DNA of 64,000 nt from Dryomyza anilis (lineage: Eukaryota; Arthropoda; Insecta; Diptera; Dryomyzidae), in NCBI GenBank assembly GCA_951804985.1, contig OX638135.1:36525032-36589031 (forward strand), given 5' to 3'. The notes beneath the pieces were generated by a model. It did not search any database, had not been told where the DNA came from, and was given only the letters and a program-made list of their open reading frames with translations. Both the position numbers and the translations under genes were made by a program. Of the stretch, positions 21,093 through 32,291 are shown one piece after another. Every line of letters starts with the position of its first letter. The stretch's first letter is position 1.

Positions 21093-21295
21093 AAAAGCGT
21101 GCGAACGACAACGTCAGCAGTTCTAGCATACGTTAATGTTACTTTATTATTTATATACATGTTGATTAAGAATAAAGAGTTAGTTCAATTTGGACATCGA
21201 AAGCGTGTTTCATTTAAATCCGTGGTATGGTCGCAGGAATTATATTTTTTTGATGGCAGCTTTCAGCTTGCCAAAACTGGGGCCCGAGCAGGGAC
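21093..21295 (+). mobile_element. Errantivirus-like provirus: 5' LTR fragment and tRNA-Lys-like primer site
   Basis: Bases 21093-21277 match 61060-61259 and 63200-63400 (shared AAAAGCGTGCGAACGACAAC start, AATAAAGAGTTAGTTCAATT, TTCAGCTTG near the end). Immediately downstream, 21278-21295 reads TGGGGCCCGAGCAGGGAC, which differs at two positions from the retroviral Lys3-type primer-binding site. LTR followed by primer site is the order expected at a 5' end. The outer LTR border is uncertain: AGTT at 21119 pairs with the terminal AACT, but homology with the 3' copy starts 26 bp earlier. Confidence 0.65.
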
Positions 21296-21833
21296 TGGTC
21301 ATAATTGTGCAGTTTATCAAGCAACAATCCTTTAAACACCTTTTGAAAAAATTGCTAGAGTGTCCTCACAAGAAAGTGTAGAAAAATCGCTCCTTAATAG
21401 TTCTCTAACAATTATAAACGTTAGCGAACAAAATGGATAAAGCGATCCTCCCAGACCGGTTCCGTAAAAAAATAAATTAATAACCAAAGTTTTTTTTTTA
21501 ATTTTCTTTCCAGTTCATAAATTAAAATTAATTAAAATTTACAAAAAAAATATGTTAAAAATCTGTGAATGAGAATATAAAATTGTTTGAAAAAGGAATA
21601 GAAATAGAAAAAAGTGTTTGAATTGTCAAAGGAAGTTAAAAATTCTGTGACTAAGAATAAAATATTGTTTGTAAAAAAAGGTAAGGAATAGAAATAGAAA
21701 AAACAAATTGGTTGAAAAAAAAGAAAATAAGAATAAAAAAAAATTAAAAAAAAAATGTGATTTGTGCAGTGTCAGTGTCAAGAGTTAAAAAAAAAAATTT
21801 AAGTTAATTCGTGCAGTGACAGGTAAGTGAATT
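21296..21833 (+). promoter_or_regulatory. Errantivirus leader with consensus splice donor
   Basis: AT-rich untranslated leader between primer site and gag ATG. At 21820-21828 is CAG|GTAAGT, a perfect-consensus 5' splice site 11 bp before the gag start (21834). In errantiviruses env is made from a spliced subgenomic RNA, so this is a plausible donor. A matching acceptor-like site lies at 40040 just before env. Splicing is inferred, not shown. Confidence 0.5.
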
Positions 21834-22829
21834 ATGGATTCATTGAACAAATCCGTGACAGAGTTAACAGGCGCAGTAAATGCGGTCCTTGGCCAACTTA
21901 GGGGACTGGAAGGACAGCAAGTTAAAATCGAGACCGATAGGGTGGACCAACAGGTGCCATTCTAACCGAACTCCGTTCAGTCACGAATTCAGGAAATTGA
22001 GCAATCAAGCGAGTCCACGGGACCTAATGGGGCGGTAGATGTTACAAAACCACGTGGCCCATGTAACGAGCAGGAGCTTCGAGATATTTCTCGTTTGCCT
22101 GACTGCGTTAAGGAATTGCAAGTTTTTGACGGCAACCCAGTGCAATGCGTATCATGTATGCACAGTGTGGAAACTGTTCAAAACGACTTCGATATTGTTC
22201 GGGCTCAACCCATATATAAGTCGATTCTACAACATATCGGCAGAAGATTAGTGGAGCTGCCGACTCCGCTTTAGTTTTCTATAATTTACTGGACGGTAAT
22301 TGGGGAGAAATAAAACAATGTCCATAAGAGTGATATAAGAACCTATGAACATCAACTAAGCCAATTAAAATCAAAAGGTTCAAACATGAATTTTACGCAA
22401 AAGTAAACCATCAATTGTCTTTAATAATTAACAAAATTAAAACGGAAACTTACGCACAAGAAACTGTTTCCGCTCTTGTGGAAACAAATCGGAATAGGGC
22501 TAGATGTTTTCGTCCGCGGTTTAAATTGGGATTTGGCGAAAATTTTAATCATACAAAAGCCTAAGACTCTCCCGGATGCATACACTGCTTGTTTAGAAAT
22601 TCAGAATTTAAACATCCGCAGTAATTCGGTACATATTGTAGGGTTACCCAACTTAATATCATCACCAGTAAATCAAATATTCAGGGAAAGACTAGCACCA
22701 CCACCTAGGAAGATATCCTTTGTGGAAACACCAAACTACTACAACCGCCCACCATTCGGTTACGCAGCAACAAAACCAACCCCACCGGAGCGCATGGAGG
22801 TCGTCGCTTCCGGATTTAGAATGTACTAA
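21834..22829 (+). pseudogene. Errantivirus/gypsy-type gag, decayed
   Basis: ATG at 21834 opens MDSLNKSVTELTG. Further on are RLPDCVKELQVFDGNP (22093-22140), IVRAQPIYKSIL (22195-22230), YEHQLSQLKS, LDVFVRGLNWDLAKILIIQ (22503-22560) and LPDAYTACLEIQNL. This is the capsid region of Ty3/gypsy gag, which assembles the particle. Frame changes with respect to the start occur near 21965 (TAA), 22030, 22255 and 22390, so it is a pseudogene. The end, RMEVVASGFRMY, stops at TAA 22827-22829. Protease and the first half of RT are missing: RT sequence resumes only 40-70 bases later. Confidence 0.75.
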
Positions 22830-24049
22830 AAAAAACTAAGATACGAATTTCTGCTATTATTATTTCGTTTGAAAAATGCTCTCGCCATTTCCAAAGAATG
22901 ATCGATGATGTTTTAAAGGAATACATAGGCAAAATTTGCTATGTTTATATTGATGACATAATAGTTTTTAGGGATTCTGTAGAAGCTCATTTAGAAGCTC
23001 TTGAAATTATTTTTGCAAGATTCCTTGAAGCTAATTTGAAGGTTAATTTGGAAAAAACCGATTTTATGAAGAATGAAGTAGATTTTTTAGGATATGTGAT
23101 TTCATCAGACGGTATTAAACGTGACCAAAAAAAAATATCCGCTATTCAAAGTTTGTTGCCCCCAGTCACATTAAAAGAATTAAAAAGCTTCTTGGGTAGG
23201 ACATCGTTCTATCGGCGGTTTGTCAAGGACTATGCTAAATCGCAAAACCCCTGACCAACCTAACTAGATGGGAAAATGCTCAGTTAAAGGCTAACCAATC
23301 ACGAAAAGGGCCTATTGAATTAGATGAAGATGCATTGCGAGCTTTTAATGAACTAAAAGAATTGCTGTTTTCGTCCGACATATTAATTTTTCCACAATTT
23401 GTCAAATCTTTTAACCTAATGACAGACGTATCGAATTATGCAATTGAAGCTGTGCTGTTGGAGCTGGGACATGGGGAATGATAAACCGGTAACATTTATA
23501 TTCCGTTCACTTAACAAGACCGAGGAATATTATGCCACAAACGAAAAAGAAATGTTCACTATTGTTTGGGCTGTGAACAACCTGCGTTCATTTCTATATG
23601 GTGCAAAAAAAGATACGCATTTTTACAGACCATCAACCCCTGACATTCGCACTAGGCAACAGAAATTTCAATGCTAAGTTAAAATGCTGGAAATAACGCA
23701 TCGAGGAATATAACTATGAATTAGTTTATCGAATCGGTAAATCTTTTGTAGTTGCCGATGCCCTTTCCAGACTACCAACGAAACTAAATCATTTAAATAC
23801 TTCAGAACTATCAGAAGCAGTTCCAAATGATTCAAGTACTGAAACAGCAAATGAACGATCCAACTCAGTAACCTTGAGTGCTAGTAAGAGATCCAATTCT
23901 GCAACCCTTAGTGGCAGTGAGACTAATGTTGTGGAACATGGTTCAGAAACTGATACAGCAAGTGAAGAAAATGCGACAGTGCATAGTGCGGAACAAGATA
24001 CCTCAGACCTAATTCCTCACGTTAAAGCACCGTATTTAGAAATCAGCTA
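22830..24049 (+). pseudogene. Errantivirus-like RT (C-terminal half) and RNase H
   Basis: RT similarity starts near 22870 with a 'NA-AIFQRM'-type motif split by a frameshift, followed by IDDVLKEYIGKICYVYIDDII (pieces YVYIDD and DIIVF, catalytic YxDD, ~22940) and FLGYVISSDGIK, SFLGRTSFYRRFVKDYA (23190-23235). RNase H pieces follow in changing frames: LMTDVSNYAIEAVL, EEYYATNEKEMFTIVWAV (23521-23575), and the 'ADALSR'-like connection near 23760. A Ser/Thr/Glu-rich linker fills 23800-24049. RT N-terminus and protease were lost by a deletion at ~22830-22870. The gene copies viral RNA into DNA; here it is dead. Confidence 0.75.
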
Positions 24050-25280
24050 ATAATAAGGGAAGGCAAGAATAATGTTGAAATAAACGAGCAATCTCATCCT
24101 GGTTTTTCACGTCACTATGTCGTATTAGGAAAAATAACCGCAGAAAACGTTACTAAACTGCTTAAAGAAAAATTAAGACAAGACATTATTAATGGTATTA
24201 AGATTCCTGAAGCCTTTTTAGAACTTTTACAAAATATCTTTACGGGAAATTTTCAAAACTATAAATTGAGGATAGCACAGCGAGTCGTAGAACTAATGAA
24301 CATCGCCACCAGAAGGAAAATAAAAAACAAATATTTGAAAGGTATTATTTTCCAATGATGCAGAGTCTTTGGAAAATGTTAATGTATCATCATGCACGAC
24401 CTGCAAGTTAAAAAAATACGAAAGACATCCTCTTCGTTCACATTTACAAGCAACCCCAAATCCAACAAATGCATGTGAAATACTTCACATGGATATTATG
24501 GAAATTCAGAATGAAAAATTCCTTAGTTGCATTGATAAATTTTCAAAATTTGTTAAATTCTTTTACATAAAAAACAGATCAGCACCCCATTTAAGAGATA
24601 AAATAATTAAAATGCTTCATTACTTTACTACCCCAAAAATGCTAGTTTCGGATAATGATAGAAGTTTCGTTAGTCCCATTATTCAAGATCTTATAACACA
24701 TCTAGGTGTTCAATTTTATTTTACTCCAATCCACCGCAGCGAAGTCAATGGTCAAATTGAAAGAGCACACTCTACTATATTGGAAATATTTAGATGTTTG
24801 AAAACGGAATACAAAAGTCTGAGGAAAAAAGAATTAGTAAATATCGATGTTGACAGGTATAACAACTTTATTCATTCCGTGACAAAAAAGAAACCTTCAG
24901 ATATTTTTAACAGAACTCAACGAATAAACTATCAGAATATTATATAAAATTAACAACGACCTTAGGGCTATGATAGACAGAAGTCAGAAAACTCAAAACA
25001 AGGGCCATAATGCATGGAGAACGCCTCCAAAAGAGTACAAAAAGGCGATATAATTTATGGACAAATTAAAAATATAAAGGGTAAACACAAACCACTTTAT
25101 AGTAAAGAAATAGTCGAACAGGATAATAAGGTAACAATACTGACGACCAGCGGAAAAAGAATCCATAAATCTCACATCAAAAATTTTTCTCCTGTAAACA
25201 TAAATGGCGCTGATACAGACCTTGCACGTACTCACAAAATAATAAACCAATTACTGTGTAACAAATATATTAAAAAATGA
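24050..25280 (+). pseudogene. Errantivirus-like integrase and pol C-terminus
   Basis: The long frame 24369-24947 carries an HHCC-type remnant (SSCTTCKLKK) and the catalytic triad context: LHMDIM, LVSDNDRSFVSP and NGQIERAHSTI (first Asp, second Asp, Glu). The frame breaks near 24947 and resumes 25014-25280 with KGDIIYGQIKNIKGKHKPLY, the C-terminal chromatin/DNA-binding end of gypsy integrases, stopping at TGA 25278-25280. Integrase joins the DNA copy to host DNA. Env would be expected next but is found only at 40072, after inserted DNA. Confidence 0.75.
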
Positions 25281-25612
25281 AAATCAAATAAATTTCTAAT
25301 TAAAAATATAAAATAATTTTATTCATTTATGGATTCCCAAATTAAAAGAAATGTAGTAAAGAAATAAAAAATAATATTACAAATATTTAAATAAAAAAAT
25401 AATAAATTTTTACACCTTGTACTAGAGATGGGCACGTGAGTGAGTTTTGACTCACACTCACTCACGCTCGAAAGAATATTTCTATTCACGTGCACTCACT
25501 CATGGCCTTTTTTGCTTTACTCACACTCACTCACAATCACTTGAGTAAAATTAAGATTCAATCACAATCACGCGTGATTCACGTTAATCACGCTGAATCA
25601 CGCTCACATGGC
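25281..25612. repeat. AT-rich tail and CACTCA-rich simple sequence
   Basis: AT-rich DNA to ~25425, then 25436-25610 is dominated by ACTCACTCA, CAATCAC and related heptamers (for example 'actcacactcactcac'), a cryptic simple repeat. Confidence 0.6.
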
Positions 25613-26120
25613 CCAAGAGTACAGAATGCACTGGCTGGTTATCTGCAAAATTATTGGTGGTTATAAAATAGAGGTTTGACTCCTCAGCAGATTAAGCATG
25701 CTCGCAATTAAAAAAAAAGAAAATAAAAAGAAAGAGAGAAAAGTATGCATGTAAAATATTTATAAAAATATATAGTAATGTTAAAAACTATAACTTGAAC
25801 CAAGAGTACAGAATGCACTGGCTGTTTATCTGCAAAATTATTGGTGGTTATAAAATATAACAGATGTTCGAATCCTCAGCAGAAATGCATGCTCGCATTT
25901 AAAATAAAAAAGAGAGAAAAGTATGCACAAAAAATGTAAAAAAAAAACCAAATATATAAAATAATGATAAAAAAATATATAGTAATATTAAAATTTATAA
26001 CTTGTACCAAGATTACAGAATGCAATGGCTGTTTATCTGCAAAATTATTGGTGGTTATTTAAAATAACAGAGGTTCGACTCCCCACCAGATAAAACATGC
26101 TGGCATTTTTTACAAAAGAA
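25613..26120 (+). repeat. Three tandem ~190-bp units with a tRNA-like T arm
   Basis: Units start at 25613, 25800 and 26007 (CCAAGAGTACAGAATGCA in the first two, CCAAGATTACAGAATGCA in the third). Each has TGGCTG-TTATCTGCAAAATT, TTATTGGTGGTTAT and a T-arm-like element: GAGGTTTGACTCCTC in unit 1, ATGTTCGAATCCT in unit 2, GAGGTTCGACTCCCC in unit 3. Unit 3 contains GGTTCGACTCC, an exact pol III B-box consensus. A partial unit seems present at 39905-39950, on the far side of the BEL and G insertions. No complete tRNA cloverleaf is seen; a SINE-like or satellite origin is possible. Confidence 0.65.
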
Positions 26121-26198
26121 AACAGCGGCTGTTTTCCAAAATATCTGGCTATTTTTTTTATTATTCTACGTTATCAACCAGTCTAAAATTTGAATTTT

Positions 26199-26497
26199 TG
26201 AATTTCGTCACTTAATTTTCAACCCTCCTTCTTTAAGGTTCTCGGGGCTGCAATTGCGCAGAGCTCGATCTCTTTGCTGCCACCCACCAACAGAAGTACT
26301 TCGAAGTAAGTACTACGTTCCTGCATATTAACTCATATTTTATACTTATTTCATATATTGGATCTTCTTTCATGATTTCCAATAATATCTTGTATTTTTG
26401 CTCAAATAAATATAAGAAAAAACATATAAACTTCTGTCTTTTAATTAATTTTGAATTGTTAGGAAAATCCGTAAATAGACACCTTTTTGCGTAAACA
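26199..26497 (+). repeat. BEL/Pao-like left LTR
   Basis: 299 bp; matches 32619-32976 closely apart from a ~59-bp segment present only in the right copy. Contains the GC-rich GGTTCTCGGGGCTGCAATTG block. Starts TG, ends CA. Confidence 0.6.
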
Positions 26498-28084
26498 TCG
26501 AACCGGATAAACAATTCAAAATTAATTAAAAAGATTTTATTTCATCCAGAATAAAACAAAATAAATAGAATTTGGCATAGTTTCGTACGGACAAACAAAT
26601 AAAAGAGAGAGACGTTTTCAACGAAATTGCAACAAATATCACAGAAACACGAATTCTTAAAGGAAAGGTACATTTGTAAATCTTTATTTGAGCAAAAAAT
26701 AAGTACCTATAATAATTCTTGAATATTATTATTTTTTTTTTTAAATATTATTATTAATACACAAGTCCATTTCTGACTTCGTGCTCTGTATTTAAACTAT
26801 TCAAACGTCGTTCAATTGAGTGAATTTTGTTTTGTGTTTCGTGGTTACCATCTTACTATTCGCGAAAAGTGTGTGGTTTATAAATAAATAAATTCAAAAG
26901 AGTAAACGTGTGAAAAGGCCTATTTTCCATAATGCTTTTGTTACTAAAATAATTTTAAAATGATTTTTGGGTCCATTTTGACTAATTTAAAATAAATAGA
27001 AATAAAAAGAAAATTATTTTGAAAAATTTAATTGGTGACGAGGCAACTCTAGTTTTTTTCTTTTGCTATTGTTGCGTCAAATACACACACTCTTCGTGAT
27101 TGGTGAGAACCGACTTTTGATTTGAGTGACGACTGGCTCTCTTCTAGAGAGCACGTGTAGCGTTGCATTTTTTCGCGTCGAGTTCGTAGCTTTAGTCTTT
27201 TTTGAGTGACATTCATAGAAACTGCTGCCACTCTGCCAGAGTGCAGCATCGTTTTTTTTAATACTTGAGTGCTTTATAATTGTGATTGCCATACTGCACA
27301 CAATTTGTGAGTGATCGACTGAAAGCTATTGTCGTTTTATTAGTGATCATCGATGGAGAGCCACAATTGAGTGGAAATAATCGCATCGTTGGATGGATCA
27401 TTTAGTGAGTGGATGCGATTGTGTTTTTGAGACTGGACCTCTCGCACAATACTAATGCGATTCTCTCAGATCTTTTTGTGACGAAAAGTGAATTGACTCA
27501 TCGTGTCAACCTGCTGCAGCAACATTGGACTCTGCTGCTTTGACTCAAATTTAAAATATTTGATTGCTCAAGCACAGTGGTGGCGAACATAAATTTATTT
27601 CAATAAATTAAATATCGTAATAAACAAATGTGATTATCTTTCTTTGTGATATTCTATTCAAATAAATAAGTAAAATACCAGTGCATTTGTTATTTTTATT
27701 TTACAATTTTTTTAGCAACGCGTTCCTTCGAAGTTAAGCACAATATAATTATTCTTATATATTATAATAAATTATTTATTATCATAATTATATTAAATAT
27801 TTAAATTAGTTTGAAATTAAATTTTTTTTTAGCACCTTTTTTGTTTCTAAATTGTTTGAAAATTTTAAATTCTCTTTCTACCAAATTTTTGATTTTTTTA
27901 AATTACTTTAAAAAATATATATTTTTTGATTTTGATTTTTTTTTTTTTGGTGTATGCTCATTTGAAGCGACATCCCTGCTTGTGTTTATAAATTGTATTC
28001 CATACACTTATAGTAAGTGGTCTAACCTTTTTATATTTCAAATTTAACAATTTACTGTAGACTTTTTTTTTGCTGAATTTTTTA
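26498..28084. other. BEL/Pao leader region, non-coding
   Basis: No long frame. TTGGTGACGAGG at 27031-27042 resembles primer-site sequences that follow BEL/Pao LTRs, which would instead extend the left LTR to about 27029. The 27050-27620 part is less AT-rich and unrecognised; 27650-28084 is strongly AT-rich with poly-T runs. Confidence 0.4.
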
Positions 28085-28425
28085 AAGTTGCATTTATTTT
28101 CGGTTGACAACCACACAAAATATTCCCTGGAGGTATTCCGTGATGAATTATAATCACTTTGGTCAATTTTTAAAACCAAATAAGATTCTGTCGATGATGA
28201 AGATATTGCTGTGGTCAAAGGAAAATATAAGACCATATTTCAGACTTACGTCTCCAATATGTCCGTAATTAATTAGCTTTTGCACCAGCTCAGCAAAACT
28301 TCTACCACCTCAGCTGCCGCCTGCCGTGCTCCCGATGATTTTTCATCGAATAATTTATGCCTTACGCCTTGCGACACTGATGTGTTCGCCGGCGATTATG
28401 TATCTTGGCCAGTTTTGTCAATGCT
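28085..28425 (+). pseudogene. BEL/Pao gag fragment 1
   Basis: Matches the gag N-terminal region of fragment 2 (30831-31035): SVDNHTKYSLEVFRDEL, VVKGKYKTIFQTYVSNMS (pieces KYSLEVFRDEL, TIFQTYVSNMS). It lacks a 34-bp stretch of fragment 2 and then continues where fragment 2 does not, to TSAAACRAPDDFSSNN and DVFAGDYVSWPV, the F-GDY-SWP hallmark of BEL/Pao gag. It breaks off near 28425, where LINE-C 5' sequence seems to start. The two gag fragments overlap in content, so a simple insertion of the LINE does not explain them. Confidence 0.65.
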
Positions 28426-30750
28426 GCCATGAGGGACGGACGTGTCGTCTTCATGTCTTTTAAATGTGTTCCGTCCGTCGCTGTTAAGTCTAACATAAAA
28501 GAACAATAAAATAAAAACAAAACTAAAATAAAACACAAATTAAATTAAACTTACATAAAAACAAAATTACATTTCAATAAACACCAACCAAATAGAACAA
28601 TAACATAACAAACAACAACAACAAAATAGAACCGGTTTCGCGCTGCCTGCTGAGTTGCTGCACTCAACGTTTTTTTTTTTGCAATTTCCAACGCAATGGG
28701 CTTTCCTATGCTTTTGGCTGCACTTGCACAGGTTTGTTTCGTATCATTTCCCTCCCTCATCCTACTCAACGCTACTAGCGCTCACAGTTGAGGCTGCATT
28801 GAGTGCGTGATTTATGCTGTGGTGAAGGCCGAACACTCATCACGGCTTGACTTACGCTCTCATTTGTTTGTATCAACTGCTGCGCCTTCGGAGTATGTAT
28901 GTCTGTTTTGAAGTTGCCCAGTAGGAAAAATGTCGCAAAAATGTCTCATAGATTTTTGCAACATTCCTGGGCTGAGAACGAATTTCTTCTCTATATATGC
29001 GTATATGTCCGTTAATACGCCACAAATAAAGGCACTGTGTGAGACCCAGGTTAGTGAGGATGCAGATTCACTGGATTTTCAAATACCTGGGTATCACTTA
29101 GTGCCATTATTTTCTGCCCATAGGGGTCTCGTTCTATTTATTCGGAGTGACGTTGTGTATCAACTGCAGCAACAACATAGTGTTTCGGATAGCGAATTTA
29201 ATACAATTTGTGTTAAATTCAAAATCCAAGCACACATCATGCACTTGTGCTTTCTTTATAGGAGGCCGAATCTAGATAGGGTTTCCACCTGATGCCTTAT
29301 CTGATTCAATCTCAAATATATTGAGCAATTTAAAGGCAGTGAAATTGTTGTTGCCGGCGATTTTAATGTGCACAACGTCACTTGGGGGGTTATTATGTTT
29401 AGCTGTTTGCAGAGTGCAATCAACTCACTCAATTGGTGAAGGAACCGACGTACCTCCCACGCGTCGTTGGGCAGAGTCCTAGACCTTTTTCTGAATATGA
29501 TGTAAAAGTCCGTGCACCTCTTGGTAACTCCGACCACTGTACTGTTTCCGCTGAGTTTTCATATTCTAGCCTGTCAAAATTGGCGGTCTAACAAGAATGC
29601 TGACATGGAAAGACTTCGCATACAGGAACGAACAAAACGCGCGCAAAAAGGTCGTACTCTACCACAGAGGTAGTAAAAATTTCTGGTCATTCGTAAAAAG
29701 GGTGAAGAATCAGACGACATCGTCTACTCCAACTCATATTATGAATGGCCACTGACCCGGTTGATAAAGCTAATCTCTTGGCAGAATTATTTGCGAATAA
29801 TTCAACGCAGATACCAATCAAACACTGACCGATGTCGATTTTGTTTCTTTTGCAATGCCGGAGATTCATTTTCGAACTCGGGCAGTTAAAAAGGTATTAG
29901 TAAACCTCAACATTAACAAAGCCTCTGGGCCAGATGGCATATCTGCCCATGTGTTGAAGAAGTGCGCCTCAACGCTGGCTTGTGCGTTGCGTAACCTTTT
30001 CAACATGTTCTATACGACAGGAGTTTTTCCATCTTGTTGGTAGCTTGCCAATATCCAGCCAGTCCTGAAAAAGGTCGAGGCTACGAACCCAGCCAATTAC
30101 CGACCCAGTGCAATATGCTCTGCGCTCTCCAACGTAATGGAAAGCGTAATTAACTTCCACTTTGTGAACTATCTAGAGCGAAACGAATTACTTAGTGACC
30201 GACAATATAGTTTCTGTAGGATCAGATCCACAGGTGACTTGATGGCGGTCCTCTCCGAAAAGTGGAATAATTGTGTTCACCTTTTCGGGCAAAGTAAGGT
30301 TGTTGCTCTGGATATTTCCAAGGCTTTTGATCGAGTGTGGCATAAAGCCCTCGTCTCAAAATTAATTGCATATGGTGTAGGTGAATCTTTAACTCGATGG
30401 ATATCGAGTTTTCTCCAGGGTCGTTTAATACGAGTTGCGATGGATGGTGTGTTCTCAGAACAACATTCCATCAATTCTGGAGTTCCGCAGGGTTCCGTCC
30501 TATCCCCGTCCATATTTCTGTCATTGACCCAGAACCCAATTCATTCCATTGCAGATGACAGTAACATTTGTCATTCATATTCGTTCAACAAGCGCCTAAA
30601 CTCTTTGGAGATTGAGAGTAAAAGACGCACTATGAATGACACACTCAACAATTACCTTAAATCAATTTCCGAGTGGGGTCTTGTAAATAGAGTTGGTTTT
30701 AATGCAAGCAAGACCCAATGTTGTCTGTTATCTCTTAAATAACAGACAAT
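28426..30750 (+). mobile_element. LINE-C: decayed non-LTR retrotransposon (CR1/L2/Jockey group)
   Basis: An endonuclease-like frame at 28930-29292 (CNIPGLRTNF, ALCETQVSEDAD, SAHRGLVLFIRSDV), broken endonuclease remnants to ~29600 (including AGDFNVHNV), and an RT at 29855-30742. 28430-28929 is an A-rich and then mixed leader. It ends at about 30745, directly before BEL gag sequence. No poly-A tail or target duplication is evident. Confidence 0.7.
29855..30742 (+). pseudogene. LINE-C reverse transcriptase
   Basis: One frame with a single stop (TAG at 30041-30043). Motifs in order: LNINKASGPDGISAHVLKK, NPANYRP, LDISKAFDRVWHKALVSKL (motif A, Asp present), NSGVPQGSVLSP (motif B), SIADDSNICHSY (motif C, ADD retained, preceding Tyr replaced by Ile and Ala context), and FNASKTQC at the end. 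Between motifs B and C a few residues are missing. An L2/CR1/Jockey-type RT; not active because of the stop and the short motif C region. Confidence 0.75.
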
Positions 30751-30762
30751 ATTCCATTCAAT

Positions 30763-31720
30763 ATGACTGCTTTGGATTTTTTTATCCGTGCTGCAGATGC
30801 ACTGGTCGAATTTTAGTTATCATTTAATGACATTTCGGTTGACAACCATACAAAATATTCCCTGGAGGTATTCCGTGATGAATTAAAATCACTTTGGTCA
30901 ATTTTTAAAACCAAATATGATCGGTGTCTGCAATTCCTCGATTCCAAGGAAGATTCTGTCGATGATGAAGATATTCCTGTGGTCAAAGGAAAATAAAAGA
31001 CCATATTTCAGACTTACGTCTCCAATATGTCCGCTACTAAAAAAAGTCCCCTTTTACAAATAGCGGTTTCGATTTAGCCTGACGAAATCTCAAAGACGTT
31101 TATGAGAATAAACGTGCATTGGTCAACGGCCAACTTAAACATTTATTCGAACTTCCTGTCGTAACAAATGAAAGCGCGGAAGCACTTAAGAATTTGCAAC
31201 GAACTATTAACAATAGTCTTGCTTCTTTTTCGATTTATGATATCGATACAATAAATTGGGATCCCATCCTAATATTTCTATGCTCTAAGTGCATGCCTGA
31301 AGCAACATTGGCTCTCTGGGAACAAAGCTTGTTGAATAAGACGGCTATCCATAAGTGGAGTTGCCTTGATGCGTTCCTTACTGAATGCTTCAAGACACTT
31401 GAATCCATCGGATACATCCGCGGTCACACTACCGTTAAACCTTCACGTGCGAAACTGCTTCATCCACAACACCCAGCTCTGCCTAAAAAATATATGAGTT
31501 TTCACGCAAGCCTTACAGGATCACTTTGCGTTCTTTGCTCCAAACAGAAACATGTTTTGCGGGTCTGTAAACTATTTTTACAAATGAGCGTCTCCGATCG
31601 CTATTCCACTGTAAAAAAAGTTTCAATGTTGCGTTAATAGGTCCCATGAGCTTAACGACTCTAAAAGTGCTTACGGTTGCTCAGTGTGTAAAAAGCGTCA
31701 TCAACGCTTTTAAATAGGGA
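30763..31720 (+). pseudogene. BEL/Pao gag fragment 2 with zinc-knuckle remnant
   Basis: Starts at ATG 30763 (MTALDFFIRAADALVEF) with TAG at ~30814 and TAA at ~30994, and runs to LLQIAVSI near 31075. It then jumps, with a deletion of the middle of gag, to RNLKDVYENKRALVNGQLKH and the long open stretch 31119-31637 (WDPILIFLCSKCMPEATLALWEQS, quoted in part). CVLCSKQKHVLRVCK and YGCSVCKKRH are zinc-knuckle-like. This is the DUF1759-type gag typical of BEL/Pao. It shares its first ~90 codons with fragment 1. Confidence 0.75.
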
Positions 31721-31910
31721 TGTCTCTGAGCATTCGGCTCCTTTTATGAGCAGTGATACGACTAGGTCAGTGGCCTTAGGGTCTCGCCCCATGCCATTCA
31801 ACACGCAACCATCTTTTAAAAACATACAGTTCACCTCATCTCCTTTCATGAGCTGTGAGCCGATTACGTAGGCAGCGCCAGGGTCACGCCCTCCGCCATG
31901 CAACACCCAA

Positions 31911-32291
31911 ATGGAAAATTTTCCATCTTGTTTTGCTTCGCAAACTTCAAATGTTCTTCTTGGCACTGTATGTCACATGGGTATTACGTACTCTACAAGG
32001 GCACTAATTGATTCTGCGTCCGAAACTTCTTTTATTTCAGAACTCCTTGGTAATCTTTTGAAGCTGCCAGTGTCTTCGACACGAACCTGTATTGCTGGTG
32101 TAAACTATACAGTCGCTACCAGTCCAACAAAGCGATGCTCTTTTGTAATTGGATCTCTCATTGATCCCAATTTACACTTAGCGGCAACGGCACTGGTTTT
32201 ACCCAAAATTGCAGGAGAATTGCAGGAGAATTGCCATCATGTCAAAAGAACGATCTATCCAGCATCAATTACCAAATATGGTCTTAGCTGA
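31911..32291 (+). pseudogene. BEL/Pao aspartic protease fragment
   Basis: 126 codons with VLLGTVCHMGITYSTRALIDSASETSFIS (pieces LLGTV, ALIDSASETSFIS): the catalytic Asp-Ser-Gly context of BEL/Pao proteases, here DSA rather than DSG. TSPTKRCSFVIGSLIDPN and LVLPKIAG follow. The protease would cleave the polyprotein. It ends in 'LADKNFF' sequence just after the TGA at 32289-32291; beyond ~32340 pol is missing. Confidence 0.65.

Noticed and set aside
26498..27029. Extension of the left BEL LTR to 27029, with TTGGTGACGAGG as primer site
   Set aside because: The right copy has no matching extension: homology ends at GTAAACA in both. Kept only as an alternative.
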